Assembly (NCBI GenBank): GCA_020025255.1
Contig: JAHHSK010000044.1
Location: 1-16,549, forward strand
DNA from: Ruthenibacterium sp.
GTDB taxonomy: Bacteria > Bacillota > Clostridia > Oscillospirales > Ruminococcaceae
DNA: 16,549 bases
Reading direction: 5' to 3'
Shown one piece after another: positions 6,948 to 13,698 of the stretch. Each line of letters starts with the position of its first letter. The first letter of the stretch is position 1. A program made the translations under genes and the position numbers. The notes beneath the pieces were generated by a model, which was not told where the DNA came from, ran no database searches, and was given only the letters and a program-made list of their open reading frames with translations.

Positions 6948-7424
6948 ATGAATTCTACGAAAAAAACGTTTTACAGCATCGGGATCGTCTCGGCAGTGCT
7001 CAATGCGGCGGGCGGCGTGCTGCTGATTTTCGGCATGCGGGCCGCTTTGCTGTTCCATTTGGCAACGATTGCGGCGGGCGCAATGATGCTGCTGCTGGCA
7101 ACGGTGCAGCAAACGCCCCAGCGCGACCGCAATTTTTGCCTTGCCGCCTGCCTGCTGACGGTGATCGGGATGATGCAGGGCGCGGTTGGCGCTGTGTGCG
7201 CCGCCTTGTCGTGGCCGGTGTTCGCCTGGCCGTACTTTAAGGCAGCCAAGCCGGAATCGCTGCAGCGCAGGATGTCCTCGCTGATGATGGTGTGCGGCGG
7301 TGTGCTGCTGATCGGCAGCTTTCTTGCGCTGCCGCAGATGCTGGCAGCGTGCATCATCGTTGCGATCGCGGCGGCACAGGGCGTTTTTGTGTGGCTTTTG
7401 TCCCGCGGGGAGGCCGAAAAATAA
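6948..7424 (+). CDS. Small integral membrane protein of unknown function
   Basis: The product is 158 residues with about four membrane helices (roughly 9-29, 32-52, 63-97 and 112-150, the last two long enough to hold two each). Loops contain QQTPQRDR and KPESLQRR. The ATG at 6948 is chosen over an in-frame ATG at 6909 because GGAGGT (6935-6940) lies 7 nt upstream. I do not recognise a family. The gene has its own extended -10 promoter and no clear terminator behind it. It is followed after 70 nt by a lipoprotein glycosidase in the same direction, so readthrough is possible. Confidence 0.75.
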   Translation: MNSTKKTFYSIGIVSAVLNAAGGVLLIFGMRAALLFHLATIAAGAMMLLLATVQQTPQRDRNFCLAACLLTVIGMMQGAVGAVCAALSWPVFAWPYFKAAKPESLQRRMSSLMMVCGGVLLIGSFLALPQMLAACIIVAIAAAQGVFVWLLSRGEAEK

Positions 7425-7442
7425 AGGCATGCCGGGGCGCAT

Positions 7443-7479
7443 TGCTGCATAGGATTCGGTAAGCAGATCTTATGCAGCA
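7443..7479. repeat. Nine-base perfect inverted repeat upstream of the glycosidase gene
   Basis: TGCTGCATA (7443-7451) is exactly mirrored by TATGCAGCA (7471-7479), with a 19-nt spacer. The second arm ends beside the Shine-Dalgarno region of the gene starting at 7495. It could be an operator or a leader hairpin; no T-tract follows, so it is not a terminator. Confidence 0.6.
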
Positions 7480-7494
7480 GGAAAGGGAACCGCG

Positions 7495-8763
7495 ATGAAG
7501 GGAATCAAAAAAACAATAGCGATCCTGGCGGCGGCAGGGCTGCTGTGCGCAGCGGGCTGTTCGGCACATGGGCAGGAGGACAGCTCCCGTCCGGATTTTA
7601 CCAAGGTGCCGCAGGGGGCGGCATCGGTGCAGGCGCAGACGCACACGCCGCCTGCATCCGATGCGGACGAGCGCCGCGGGATGTGGATCAGTTATCTGGA
7701 ATGGCCGATGTTCCGCACCGAAGATGAAGCGGCATTTACACAGGCGGCGCAGTCGGTAATGGATCGGTGTGTCGATCTTGGGCTGAATACGGTGATCTTT
7801 CAGGTGCGTCCGTTCGGGGATGCGGTGTATCCCAGCGCGGTGTATCCGTGGAGTCATCTTGTGACGGGCCGGCAGGGAAGCGACCCGGGCTACGACCCGC
7901 TGGCGGTATTTGTCCAGCAGGCGCACGCGCGCGGGCTGAAGATCGAAGCCTGGATCAATCCGTATCGCGTGCAGCTCAACGCCCAGATGCCCCCGGGAAG
8001 CCTTTCGCCGGATAACCCCGCAGTGCAGCATCCCGAATGGGTGCGAAAAGCAAACGGCGGGCTGTATTTCGACCCCGCGCTGGAACCGGTGCAGGAGCTT
8101 GTCGTGCAGGGCGTGCGCGAAATCGTGCGCAATTATGAGATCGACGGCATCCAGTTCGATGATTATTTTTATCCCACTACGGATGTGCAGTTTGATGCGC
8201 AAAGCTATGCCGAATACGGACAGGGACGCTCGCTGGATGAATGGCGGCGCGAAAATGTCAATACGCTGGTGCGCCGCGTGTATGAAGCAATCAAACAAGA
8301 AAAAGCGCATGTAACCTTCGGCATCAGTCCGCAGGGTAATAATGATAACAATTATTACACGCAGTATTCCGATGTCGCCTTGTGGCTTTCCCAGCCCGGA
8401 TATGTGGATTATATTGCGCCGCAGGTGTATTGGGGCTTTGATTATACCCTCAAAAACGGCAGCGATCGCTATGCGTTTGAAAATATCACAAAGGAATGGC
8501 TTGCTTTGCCGCGCGATCCGGGCGTAAAGCTGTATTTCGGCCTGGGCGCATACCGCATCGGCGCGAAGGATGGCTCGGCAAAGGAAAGCGAAGAATGGCT
8601 CAGCGGGGGAAATCTGGCTCGAATGGTGGCCTCGCTGCGCGAAAACGGGGCAGACGGATACCTGCTGTACCGCTATGAAAACCTGTTCGGCGGCGGGGAG
8701 TACGCGGCCTTGATGCAGCAGGAATGTGCGGCACTGGCACAGGCCAACGCCGCGGCAGGATAA
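7495..8763 (+). CDS. Lipoprotein with GHL10 (DUF187) glycosyl-hydrolase-like domain
   Basis: The 422-residue protein starts with a lipoprotein signal (charged KGIKK, hydrophobic stretch, LCAAGC ending at Cys22). A Ser/Pro/Gln-rich linker leads to a GHL10 domain (PF02638/DUF187, about 60-370), a TIM-barrel family related to YngK and E. coli DigH (YddW). Visible family motifs are RGMWISYLEW (61-70), QVRPFGDA (103-110), EAWINPYR (151-158), DGIQFDDYFYP (217-227, whose acidic residues are catalytic candidates), FGISPQGN, and YIAPQVYWG. DigH cleaves peptidoglycan lacking stem peptides, so a role in cell-wall turnover outside the membrane is plausible but inferred. The ATG is preceded by GGAAAGGG. 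Just upstream is a 9-bp inverted repeat. No plus-strand intrinsic terminator is obvious after the stop. Confidence 0.92.
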   Translation: MKGIKKTIAILAAAGLLCAAGCSAHGQEDSSRPDFTKVPQGAASVQAQTHTPPASDADERRGMWISYLEWPMFRTEDEAAFTQAAQSVMDRCVDLGLNTVIFQVRPFGDAVYPSAVYPWSHLVTGRQGSDPGYDPLAVFVQQAHARGLKIEAWINPYRVQLNAQMPPGSLSPDNPAVQHPEWVRKANGGLYFDPALEPVQELVVQGVREIVRNYEIDGIQFDDYFYPTTDVQFDAQSYAEYGQGRSLDEWRRENVNTLVRRVYEAIKQEKAHVTFGISPQGNNDNNYYTQYSDVALWLSQPGYVDYIAPQVYWGFDYTLKNGSDRYAFENITKEWLALPRDPGVKLYFGLGAYRIGAKDGSAKESEEWLSGGNLARMVASLRENGADGYLLYRYENLFGGGEYAALMQQECAALAQANAAAG

Positions 8764-8798
8764 TGCCCGCACGGGGGCGGAAAAGGCCGTGCAGCCAT

Positions 8799-8832
8799 AA
8801 AAAAGCGGGCAGCACCAAGCGTGTGCCGCCCG
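8799..8832 (-). terminator. Minus-strand terminator-like hairpin between the two lipoprotein genes
   Basis: Arms at 8806-8815 and 8823-8832 pair with one mismatch around a 7-nt loop. On the minus strand six Ts follow (8799-8804), while on the plus strand no T-tract follows. It therefore fits termination of minus-strand transcription, although both neighbouring genes run on the plus strand. It may also slow plus-strand transcription. Confidence 0.5.
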
Positions 8833-8881
8833 ATCGGATCATAAAACACCCTCCCGAAAAATGATTACGGCGGCTGGTGCT

Positions 8882-8952
8882 GCGGCATACTAAAGTAGAA
8901 CCGCAAAGCGGGAAACCTTTGCCGGGCAGACCGGGATCGCGGCGTTTCCCGC
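8882..8952. repeat. Structured leader region with two inverted repeats before the second lipoprotein gene
   Basis: GCGGGAAAC (8908-8916) is exactly mirrored by GTTTCCCGC (8944-8952), 27 nt apart. Just before it GCGG (8882-8885) and CCGC (8901-8904) enclose a further TAC/GTA pairing. No known riboswitch consensus was recognised. The region lies directly upstream of the RBS at 8967-8973 and so could be a folded 5' leader. Confidence 0.45.
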
Positions 8953-8978
8953 AGGAAAGGGAAAAGGGAGGGGCACGC

Positions 8979-9545
8979 ATGGAACGAAGCAAAAAAATCG
9001 TGTGCGCGGCGGCCGTGCTGCTGTGTGCGGCGCTGGCCGGCTGTTCGGCATCCGGCACGCCGCAGGCTTCGCACAGCGGGCAGCCAAAAACAGCACGCTA
9101 TGCACAGGAACGCTATGCGCAGGAATGCAGCCAAGCGCAGCGCATTGCACTGCCGGTTTTGCTGCGCGCGCCGCAGCGGGATGGAACCTTGATGATGCTG
9201 CTTTCGGGCGATGTGCTGGGCGGTGCGTTCACCACAGTGTCGGTGTGCAGCACCCGAAGCCTTGTCACAGACGGCACGCTTACGGTACAGGTGTGCGCGC
9301 AATCCCAGCCGGAAGTGCAGCAGGCATCGTTTGCGCTGTGGAAGATTTCGGACGATGCATCGGAATATGTGCAGAGCGTTTCGTTTCGCTGCGATGGGAT
9401 CACGCGCGGATATTCGTTTGCGCAGCTGGATCGCAGCGCGCAGTACCGCGTCGTGTTTTCCTGTGCGGACAGCCGGGGGCGGATGTCCGGCACGTTCGCA
9501 GTGCAGGGCGTGACGCAGCAGGCCGAAGAACCGCCGCAGGCCTGA
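8979..9545 (+). CDS. Lipoprotein of unknown function
   Basis: The 188-residue product has a classical lipoprotein signal: ERSKK, a hydrophobic core, and LAGC with the lipidated Cys at 22. After a Ser/Gln-rich linker (about 23-55) comes a beta-rich domain (about 60-178) with four cysteines and phrases such as YRVVFSCADSRGR; an immunoglobulin-like or similar beta fold is possible, but no family is recognised. The ATG is set by GGAGGGG (8967-8973), 5 nt upstream; an in-frame ATG at 8877 would destroy the signal peptide. The next gene follows after 31 nt with no terminator between, so the two are probably one operon. Confidence 0.8.
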   Translation: MERSKKIVCAAAVLLCAALAGCSASGTPQASHSGQPKTARYAQERYAQECSQAQRIALPVLLRAPQRDGTLMMLLSGDVLGGAFTTVSVCSTRSLVTDGTLTVQVCAQSQPEVQQASFALWKISDDASEYVQSVSFRCDGITRGYSFAQLDRSAQYRVVFSCADSRGRMSGTFAVQGVTQQAEEPPQA

Positions 9546-9576
9546 ACACAATGCAAGAAAAGAGGAGGGCTCATAG

Positions 9577-10143
9577 TTGGAGCGGATATCGGGAAAAATC
9601 AAATGGCTGCCGACGGGGATCGGGGTCATGATGATGCTTATGGGGCTGCTGGCGCTGATTTCGCCGCAGAAGGTGGAGGCGGTGCTGCCGCTGTGCATCG
9701 GGATCGTCTGTCTGGGGCTGGGCATGTGCGAGATGCTGTCCAGCTTTGCCGATGACGGGCAGCCGCCCGAATACATACCGGGGATGCATCGCATCCGCAG
9801 CATTGTAAATCTTGCCATGGGGCTGGTGTTCCTGTTCAACGGCGAAGTATCGGTGATGTTTATCTCGGTGTCGCTCGGTGTGTGGGCAGTAACCTTCGGG
9901 GCACTGCGCATCTACGATGCCCTGTGCCGCCGCAGCAGGGCGCGCGCGTGGGGCGTGTGCCTTGCCGATGCCGTTGTGAAATGCGTGGTGGGGGTATGTG
10001 CCCTGGCCGGCCCGCTGGCGGGGCCGAGCATGTGGCTGATCACTGTGGGCATCTATTTCATTTTGGCGGGCACGTCGGTGATCGTTTCTTCGCTGTATCT
10101 GGATGGCTCCGACTGCTGTGATCCGAAAACAGAAAAAAGATAA
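9577..10143 (+). CDS. HdeD/DUF308-like six-helix membrane protein
   Basis: The 188-residue product has about six membrane helices, with a short polar loop (DDGQPPEYIPGMHR, about 59-72) after the first pair and a basic loop (CRRSRARAW) before the last pair. This repeated two-helix layout resembles the HdeD/DUF308 family, whose E. coli member is linked to acid resistance; function here is unknown. The start is a TTG at 9577, chosen because AGGAGG (9563-9568) lies 8 nt upstream and no ATG or GTG fits. It follows the lipoprotein gene by 31 nt and ends in a terminator, forming a two-gene unit. Confidence 0.75.
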   Translation: MERISGKIKWLPTGIGVMMMLMGLLALISPQKVEAVLPLCIGIVCLGLGMCEMLSSFADDGQPPEYIPGMHRIRSIVNLAMGLVFLFNGEVSVMFISVSLGVWAVTFGALRIYDALCRRSRARAWGVCLADAVVKCVVGVCALAGPLAGPSMWLITVGIYFILAGTSVIVSSLYLDGSDCCDPKTEKR

Positions 10144-10148
10144 AAAAA

Positions 10149-10172
10149 CCGGACGTTTCGTCCGGCTTTTTT
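10149..10172 (+). terminator. Rho-independent terminator after the DUF308-like gene
   Basis: CCGGACG (10149-10155) and CGTCCGG (10159-10165) form a 7-bp stem with a 3-nt loop, followed by six Ts (10167-10172). Seven As precede the stem, so it may also work on the minus strand. Confidence 0.9.
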
Positions 10173-10173
10173 C

Positions 10174-10202
10174 TTGCTTTTTCCCGCATATGCGGGTATG
10201 AT
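10174..10202 (+). promoter_or_regulatory. Promoter with a perfect 14-bp palindrome in its spacer (XpaC-TelA operon)
   Basis: TTGCTT (10174-10179) and TATGAT (10197-10202), 17 nt apart, form a plausible sigma-A promoter 54 nt before the XpaC-family start. The spacer is almost filled by CCCGCATATGCGGG (10183-10196), a perfect palindrome placed where a repressor dimer would block polymerase, or where a MerR-like activator would act. The binder is not identified. Confidence 0.65.
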
Positions 10203-10255
10203 AAATATGATTTCCAATAAAAATAAAATCAAAAGGCAGAATGGGAGAGTGCGCA

Positions 10256-10918
10256 ATGTCTCGTGAAACAATAGAAAAAAGGATCCCTTCGGCACTGCCC
10301 TGGTATGTTGCAGGGGGATTGTTCCTTTTGGGGGCTGTGGCTTTGCCGGTTTACCATATCGGCGGGCTGGCAGCAAGCATCGCGCTGGCCGTGGGCGGCT
10401 ATGTCGTTGCCAAAAAGAAGATCCCGCCGCGCATTGAGTATGTGGATGTGCCCCAGCAGCCCTTTGCTACGGGAGAAGCCGCGCTGGATCAGGTGCTGGA
10501 ACAGGCGCAAAAACATCTGGAACAGCTGGCGGTGCTCAATGAACATATCCCGCAACCGGAGCTTTCCGCGCAGATCGACCGCATGGAACAGGCAGGCGAA
10601 GCGATTTTGGAACATATCCGCAGACATCCGGAAAAGGCGCGTTCGATCCGCCGCTTTGCTTCCTATTATCTGCCGACCTCGGTGCGCATTCTGACAAGCT
10701 ATGCCGAATTGTATGCAAGCGGTGCGAACGGCGAAAACGCACGCAGCCTGATGACGGATGTGGAAAAAAATGCGGCTACGATCGCACATGCGTTTGAAGC
10801 GCAGCTGGATGCGCTGTTTGCCGGTACGATGCTGGATGTATCTGCCGAGATCGATGTGCTGGACAGCATGCTTTCCGGCGATGGCCTGACCGGGAAAAAC
10901 CAAATCCACCTGAACTGA
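10256..10918 (+). CDS. xpaC: XpaC-family (5-bromo-4-chloroindolyl phosphate hydrolysis) membrane protein
   Basis: The 220-residue product has two N-terminal membrane helices (about 14-31 and 35-52), a basic KKK stop-transfer, and a long cytoplasmic helical domain (about 65-210) containing SIRRFASYYLPTSVRIL, the most typical motif of the XpaC family (PF10112). XpaC was named for hydrolysis of an indolyl phosphate in Bacillus, but its true activity is unclear. It is very often found directly before TelA, as here (52-nt gap). The ATG at 10256 has GGAGAG (10244-10249) 6 nt upstream; an in-frame ATG at 10241 is possible. It is the first gene of a four-gene unit. Confidence 0.88.
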   Translation: MSRETIEKRIPSALPWYVAGGLFLLGAVALPVYHIGGLAASIALAVGGYVVAKKKIPPRIEYVDVPQQPFATGEAALDQVLEQAQKHLEQLAVLNEHIPQPELSAQIDRMEQAGEAILEHIRRHPEKARSIRRFASYYLPTSVRILTSYAELYASGANGENARSLMTDVEKNAATIAHAFEAQLDALFAGTMLDVSAEIDVLDSMLSGDGLTGKNQIHLN

Positions 10919-10970
10919 TGCGTCCACCGGCGCGATGCAGGCAGGAGTGATATCGAAAGGAATGAAAAAT

Positions 10971-12134
10971 ATGGAAAATAAAAACGAATTGGAACTGACG
11001 CTGGAACCCGCGCTGACCTTGGAGCCGGATCTTACAGCCCCGACCCTTACGCTGACACCCGAGCCTGCCGTGCAGGAAGAAAAAAAGCCGGAGCCGGAGC
11101 CGCTGGACGCCGCCCTTTCGGATGAGGAAAAGAAAATCGTGGACAGCTTTGCGGAACAGATCGACCTGCGCAATTCCGCCGTCGTGCTGCAATACGGCGC
11201 GGCAAGCCAGAAAAAGGTTGCCGATTTTTCGGCATCCACACTGGAAAACATCCGCACCAAGGATCTGGGCGAAGTGGGCGAAATGGTGACGGGTCTTGTT
11301 ACCGAACTCAAGAACTTCGATGCAACGGAAGAAGCACCCAAGGGCATTTTGGGCTGGTTCCGCAAGGCGGGCAATTCGCTGGATTCCTTCAAGGCAAAAT
11401 ATGCCAAGGTGGAAGCGAATGTCGATCATATCGAAGCCATGCTGGAAGGGCATCAGGTGCAGCTGCTCAAAGATGTGGCGATGCTGGATAAAATGTATGA
11501 GATGAACCTTGTATATTTCAAGGAACTTACCATGTACATCCTGGCAGGCAAAAAGAAGCTGATGCAGGTGCGCAGCGGCGAACTGCAGGAGCTGATCGAA
11601 AAAGCAAAGCGGACGAATCTGCCCGAAGATGCACAGGCGGCGCGCGATTTGGATGAAATGTGCACGCGCTTTGAAAAAAAGCTGTATGATCTGGAATTGA
11701 CGCGCAATATCTCGGTTCAGATGTCCCCGCAGATTCGCCTGATCCAATCGAACGATACGATGATGGCGGAAAAGATCCAGACGTCGATCGTCAATACCAT
11801 CCCGCTGTGGAAAAGCCAAATGGTGCTGGCGCTGGGGCTGGCGCATTCGCAGCAGGCAATCGAGGCGCAGCGTGCCGTCACGGATATGACAAACGAACTG
11901 CTGCGCAAAAATGCAGCGGCACTCAAGCAGGGTACGATCGCTGCGGCGAAGGAATCCGAACGCGGCATCGTGGATATCGAAACGCTCAAGCAGACCAATA
12001 AGAGCCTGATCGATACGCTGGACGAGGTGGTAAAGATTCAGCAGGAAGGCCGCGCGCGCCGCGCCGAAGCCGAAACCGAGCTGGGGCGCATCGAAGGCGA
12101 GCTGAAGGCAAAGCTGCTGGAAATTGCACAGTAA
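10971..12134 (+). CDS. telA: TelA-family toxic anion resistance protein
   Basis: The 387-residue product belongs to the TelA/KlaA family (PF05816), soluble helical proteins first linked to tellurite resistance and later to phage, colicin and lantibiotic tolerance; the mechanism is unknown. The N-terminal 45 residues are Pro/Glu/Leu-rich with repeated LTLEP-like units, probably disordered. The family domain (about 60-385) shows the expected long helices, including AKVEANVDHIEAMLEGHQ, LLKDVAMLDKMYE, and QMSPQIRLIQSND. The C-terminal portion (about 345-387) looks coiled-coil and ends in charged repeats. The ATG at 10971 is preferred over upstream in-frame ATGs because AAAGGA lies 9 nt before it. 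It is cotranscribed with the XpaC gene, and a LemA gene follows after 27 nt. Confidence 0.93.
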   Translation: MENKNELELTLEPALTLEPDLTAPTLTLTPEPAVQEEKKPEPEPLDAALSDEEKKIVDSFAEQIDLRNSAVVLQYGAASQKKVADFSASTLENIRTKDLGEVGEMVTGLVTELKNFDATEEAPKGILGWFRKAGNSLDSFKAKYAKVEANVDHIEAMLEGHQVQLLKDVAMLDKMYEMNLVYFKELTMYILAGKKKLMQVRSGELQELIEKAKRTNLPEDAQAARDLDEMCTRFEKKLYDLELTRNISVQMSPQIRLIQSNDTMMAEKIQTSIVNTIPLWKSQMVLALGLAHSQQAIEAQRAVTDMTNELLRKNAAALKQGTIAAAKESERGIVDIETLKQTNKSLIDTLDEVVKIQQEGRARRAEAETELGRIEGELKAKLLEIAQ

Positions 12135-12161
12135 AACAGATAGAAAAGAGAGGTGCGCGGC

Positions 12162-12707
12162 ATGAAAAGCTGGAAAGAAAACCAGGTGCTGGGCGCAGTG
12201 GTGCTGGCGGCGGCGGTGCTGGCCGGAACGTTTGGCATCGGCGGGGCAAAGCTTTCGTCGGCAGTGTCCAAGACATCCGATTCGTATGAAGAAATGATCG
12301 CGGGGGATCTTGCCCAGCGCGCGGCTGCGGCGCAAACGATTGCCGAGGTGGGCAAAGCGGCGCTTGGCGAAGAAAGCGAAAGCGTGCAGCTGGTGTACCG
12401 CGCGTTGTCCGCGCTGGATCAGGCGCAGACACCGGCACAGGATTTTGCCGCAGATACCGGTCTTACGTCCGCTGTCGGCATGCTGTACGAAGAAGTGCGC
12501 AAGACGACAGGGGAAGAAAAAGGCAGTGTGCTGCAAACTCAGTGGTCGGAATTTTTAAGCCGGGGCAACATCATTGCCAATACGGCAGCGGAATATAACG
12601 AACAGGCAAGGAAAACCGAAAAGAAGCTTTCCGGCTTTCCGGCAGGGCTGATCGCAAAGCTGGCCGGCCTGAAGGCCGAGCCGTTTGCCGATGCCGATGT
12701 GCAGTAA
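12162..12707 (+). CDS. lemA: LemA-family membrane-anchored protein
   Basis: The 181-residue product has one N-terminal membrane helix (about 8-30) and an otherwise helical domain. The end of the domain reads YNEQARKTEKKLSGFPAGLIA followed by a GLKAEPFADAD tail, which closely resembles the conserved LemA C-terminus (PF04011). The middle part is more divergent than in a typical LemA protein. Start: GAGAGG (12148-12153) lies 8 nt before the ATG; a GTG at 12153 is in frame but inside that site. LemA proteins are of unknown molecular function and commonly sit next to TPM-domain genes, exactly as here (14-nt gap). Confidence 0.82.
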   Translation: MKSWKENQVLGAVVLAAAVLAGTFGIGGAKLSSAVSKTSDSYEEMIAGDLAQRAAAAQTIAEVGKAALGEESESVQLVYRALSALDQAQTPAQDFAADTGLTSAVGMLYEEVRKTTGEEKGSVLQTQWSEFLSRGNIIANTAAEYNEQARKTEKKLSGFPAGLIAKLAGLKAEPFADADVQ

Positions 12708-12721
12708 GAAAGGAAACGCCA

Positions 12722-13534
12722 ATGAAACATCATTCCGTACTTCGTGTCGCATTCAGTGTTGTACTGCTGCTGATGCTCTGTACAGCGGCATTTGCAGTGA
12801 ATGTACCGAACCCGACCCCGGAGTTCTATGTCAATGACTTTGCCGGGGTGCTTTCGCAGGAAACAAAGGATGTCATCCTTGAAAAAAATGAACAGCTCAA
12901 TCAGGCGACGGGTGCGCAGATCGTGGTTGCGGTCGTCGATAATGCAGGCGGGCTTTCCATGGAGAATCTGGCCTACAAGATGTTCAACCAGTGGAAAATC
13001 GGGGACGCTGAGGAAAATAACGGTGTGCTGCTGCTGCTTTCCATAGAGGACGATGATTACCACTGTCTTCAGGGAAAGGGGCTGGAACGGCTTTTGCCGA
13101 CAACAACGCTCAGCCGTATTCTGCAGGAAGATCTGGAACCGGATTTTGCCGCAAAGGACTATGATGCCGGCGTGTACAAAACCTTCCTCACCTTGTATGA
13201 TGAGCTGGATTCCATTTATGCCAACGGCGGAACCGCAAGCTATGGTGATACAAGTGACGGCTTGGGCTTCAAAGAAATGCTTGCGATCCTGATTATCGGA
13301 ATAGGGCTGATTTCGATTCTGACGGAAGCAACGCAATGGGTAAGGTACCATTTCCCGTTCGGCAGTGGGTTTGCAACCGGATATACCGCGGGGCGCATGT
13401 CCGGCTCGCGCAGAAGATATTCTGGTAGATCTTACCGATCTTCCGGCCGATCCAGTTCGGGAAGATCTCATTCCAGCTTCCATTCCGGCGGGGGCGGCAG
13501 CAGCCGCGGCGGCGGTGCGGGGCGCGGCCATTAA
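12722..13534 (+). CDS. TPM-domain protein with Gly/Ser/Arg-rich tail
   Basis: The 270-residue product has an N-terminal signal peptide (hydrophobic 9-24, likely cleavage after AFA) and a TPM domain (PF04536, about 33-165) starting with FYVNDFAGVLSQETKD, with NNGVLLLLSIEDDDYH as the central strand and the GKGLERLLP segment. A membrane helix (about 186-201) follows, then a low-complexity tail (about 226-270) of SGR/SSGR units ending in a glycine-rich SRGGGAG stretch. The layout (secreted TPM domain, then helix and Gly-rich tail) is common for bacterial TPM proteins; some TPM relatives act in photosystem repair or phosphatase-like roles, but none can be assigned here. AAAGGA precedes the ATG. 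It is the last gene of the four-gene unit. Confidence 0.9.
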   Translation: MKHHSVLRVAFSVVLLLMLCTAAFAVNVPNPTPEFYVNDFAGVLSQETKDVILEKNEQLNQATGAQIVVAVVDNAGGLSMENLAYKMFNQWKIGDAEENNGVLLLLSIEDDDYHCLQGKGLERLLPTTTLSRILQEDLEPDFAAKDYDAGVYKTFLTLYDELDSIYANGGTASYGDTSDGLGFKEMLAILIIGIGLISILTEATQWVRYHFPFGSGFATGYTAGRMSGSRRRYSGRSYRSSGRSSSGRSHSSFHSGGGGSSRGGGAGRGH

Positions 13535-13545
13535 AGAAAAACGAA

Positions 13546-13583
13546 AAAAGGCACGGTTTTCCGTATGGAAAGCCGTGCCTTTT
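13546..13583 (+). terminator. Rho-independent terminator after the TPM gene
   Basis: A 17-bp stem (13546-13562 with 13567-13583, one T-G wobble) closes over a 4-nt loop and ends in TTTT. The A-rich 5' side would give a T-tract on the minus strand too. It closes the XpaC-TelA-LemA-TPM unit. Confidence 0.85.
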
Positions 13584-13625
13584 GTATTGCCGCAAAACCA
13601 TACCAATGGTAGAGAAATTTGTCCG

Positions 13626-13674
13626 CTGACTGTTCGGGTCGTCAGTTCTGTTTTCCCTTTTGTCATGGTACAAT
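13626..13674 (+). promoter_or_regulatory. Extended -10 promoter with upstream dyad for the XRE/ABC unit
   Basis: TGG-TACAAT (13666-13674) is an extended -10 located 24 nt before the XRE start. The -35 is poor. Upstream, CTGAC (13626-13630) and GTCAG (13641-13645) form a short inverted repeat that could be an operator, perhaps for the XRE protein itself. Confidence 0.5.
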
Positions 13675-13698
13675 GAATACACAAAGGGGGGCAATCCG

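Noticed and set aside
8600..8842. An 80-codon minus-strand ORF from an ATG at 8842 with a strong GGGAGGG site 6 nt upstream
   Set aside because: Most of it is antisense to the end of the glycosidase gene, the translation is Arg/Pro-rich shadow-like, and the minus-strand terminator-like hairpin at 8799-8832 lies inside it. The good RBS is the only support.
10229..11407. A 392-codon minus-strand open frame across the XpaC and TelA genes
   Set aside because: It crosses two well-recognised plus-strand genes and has no family resemblance.
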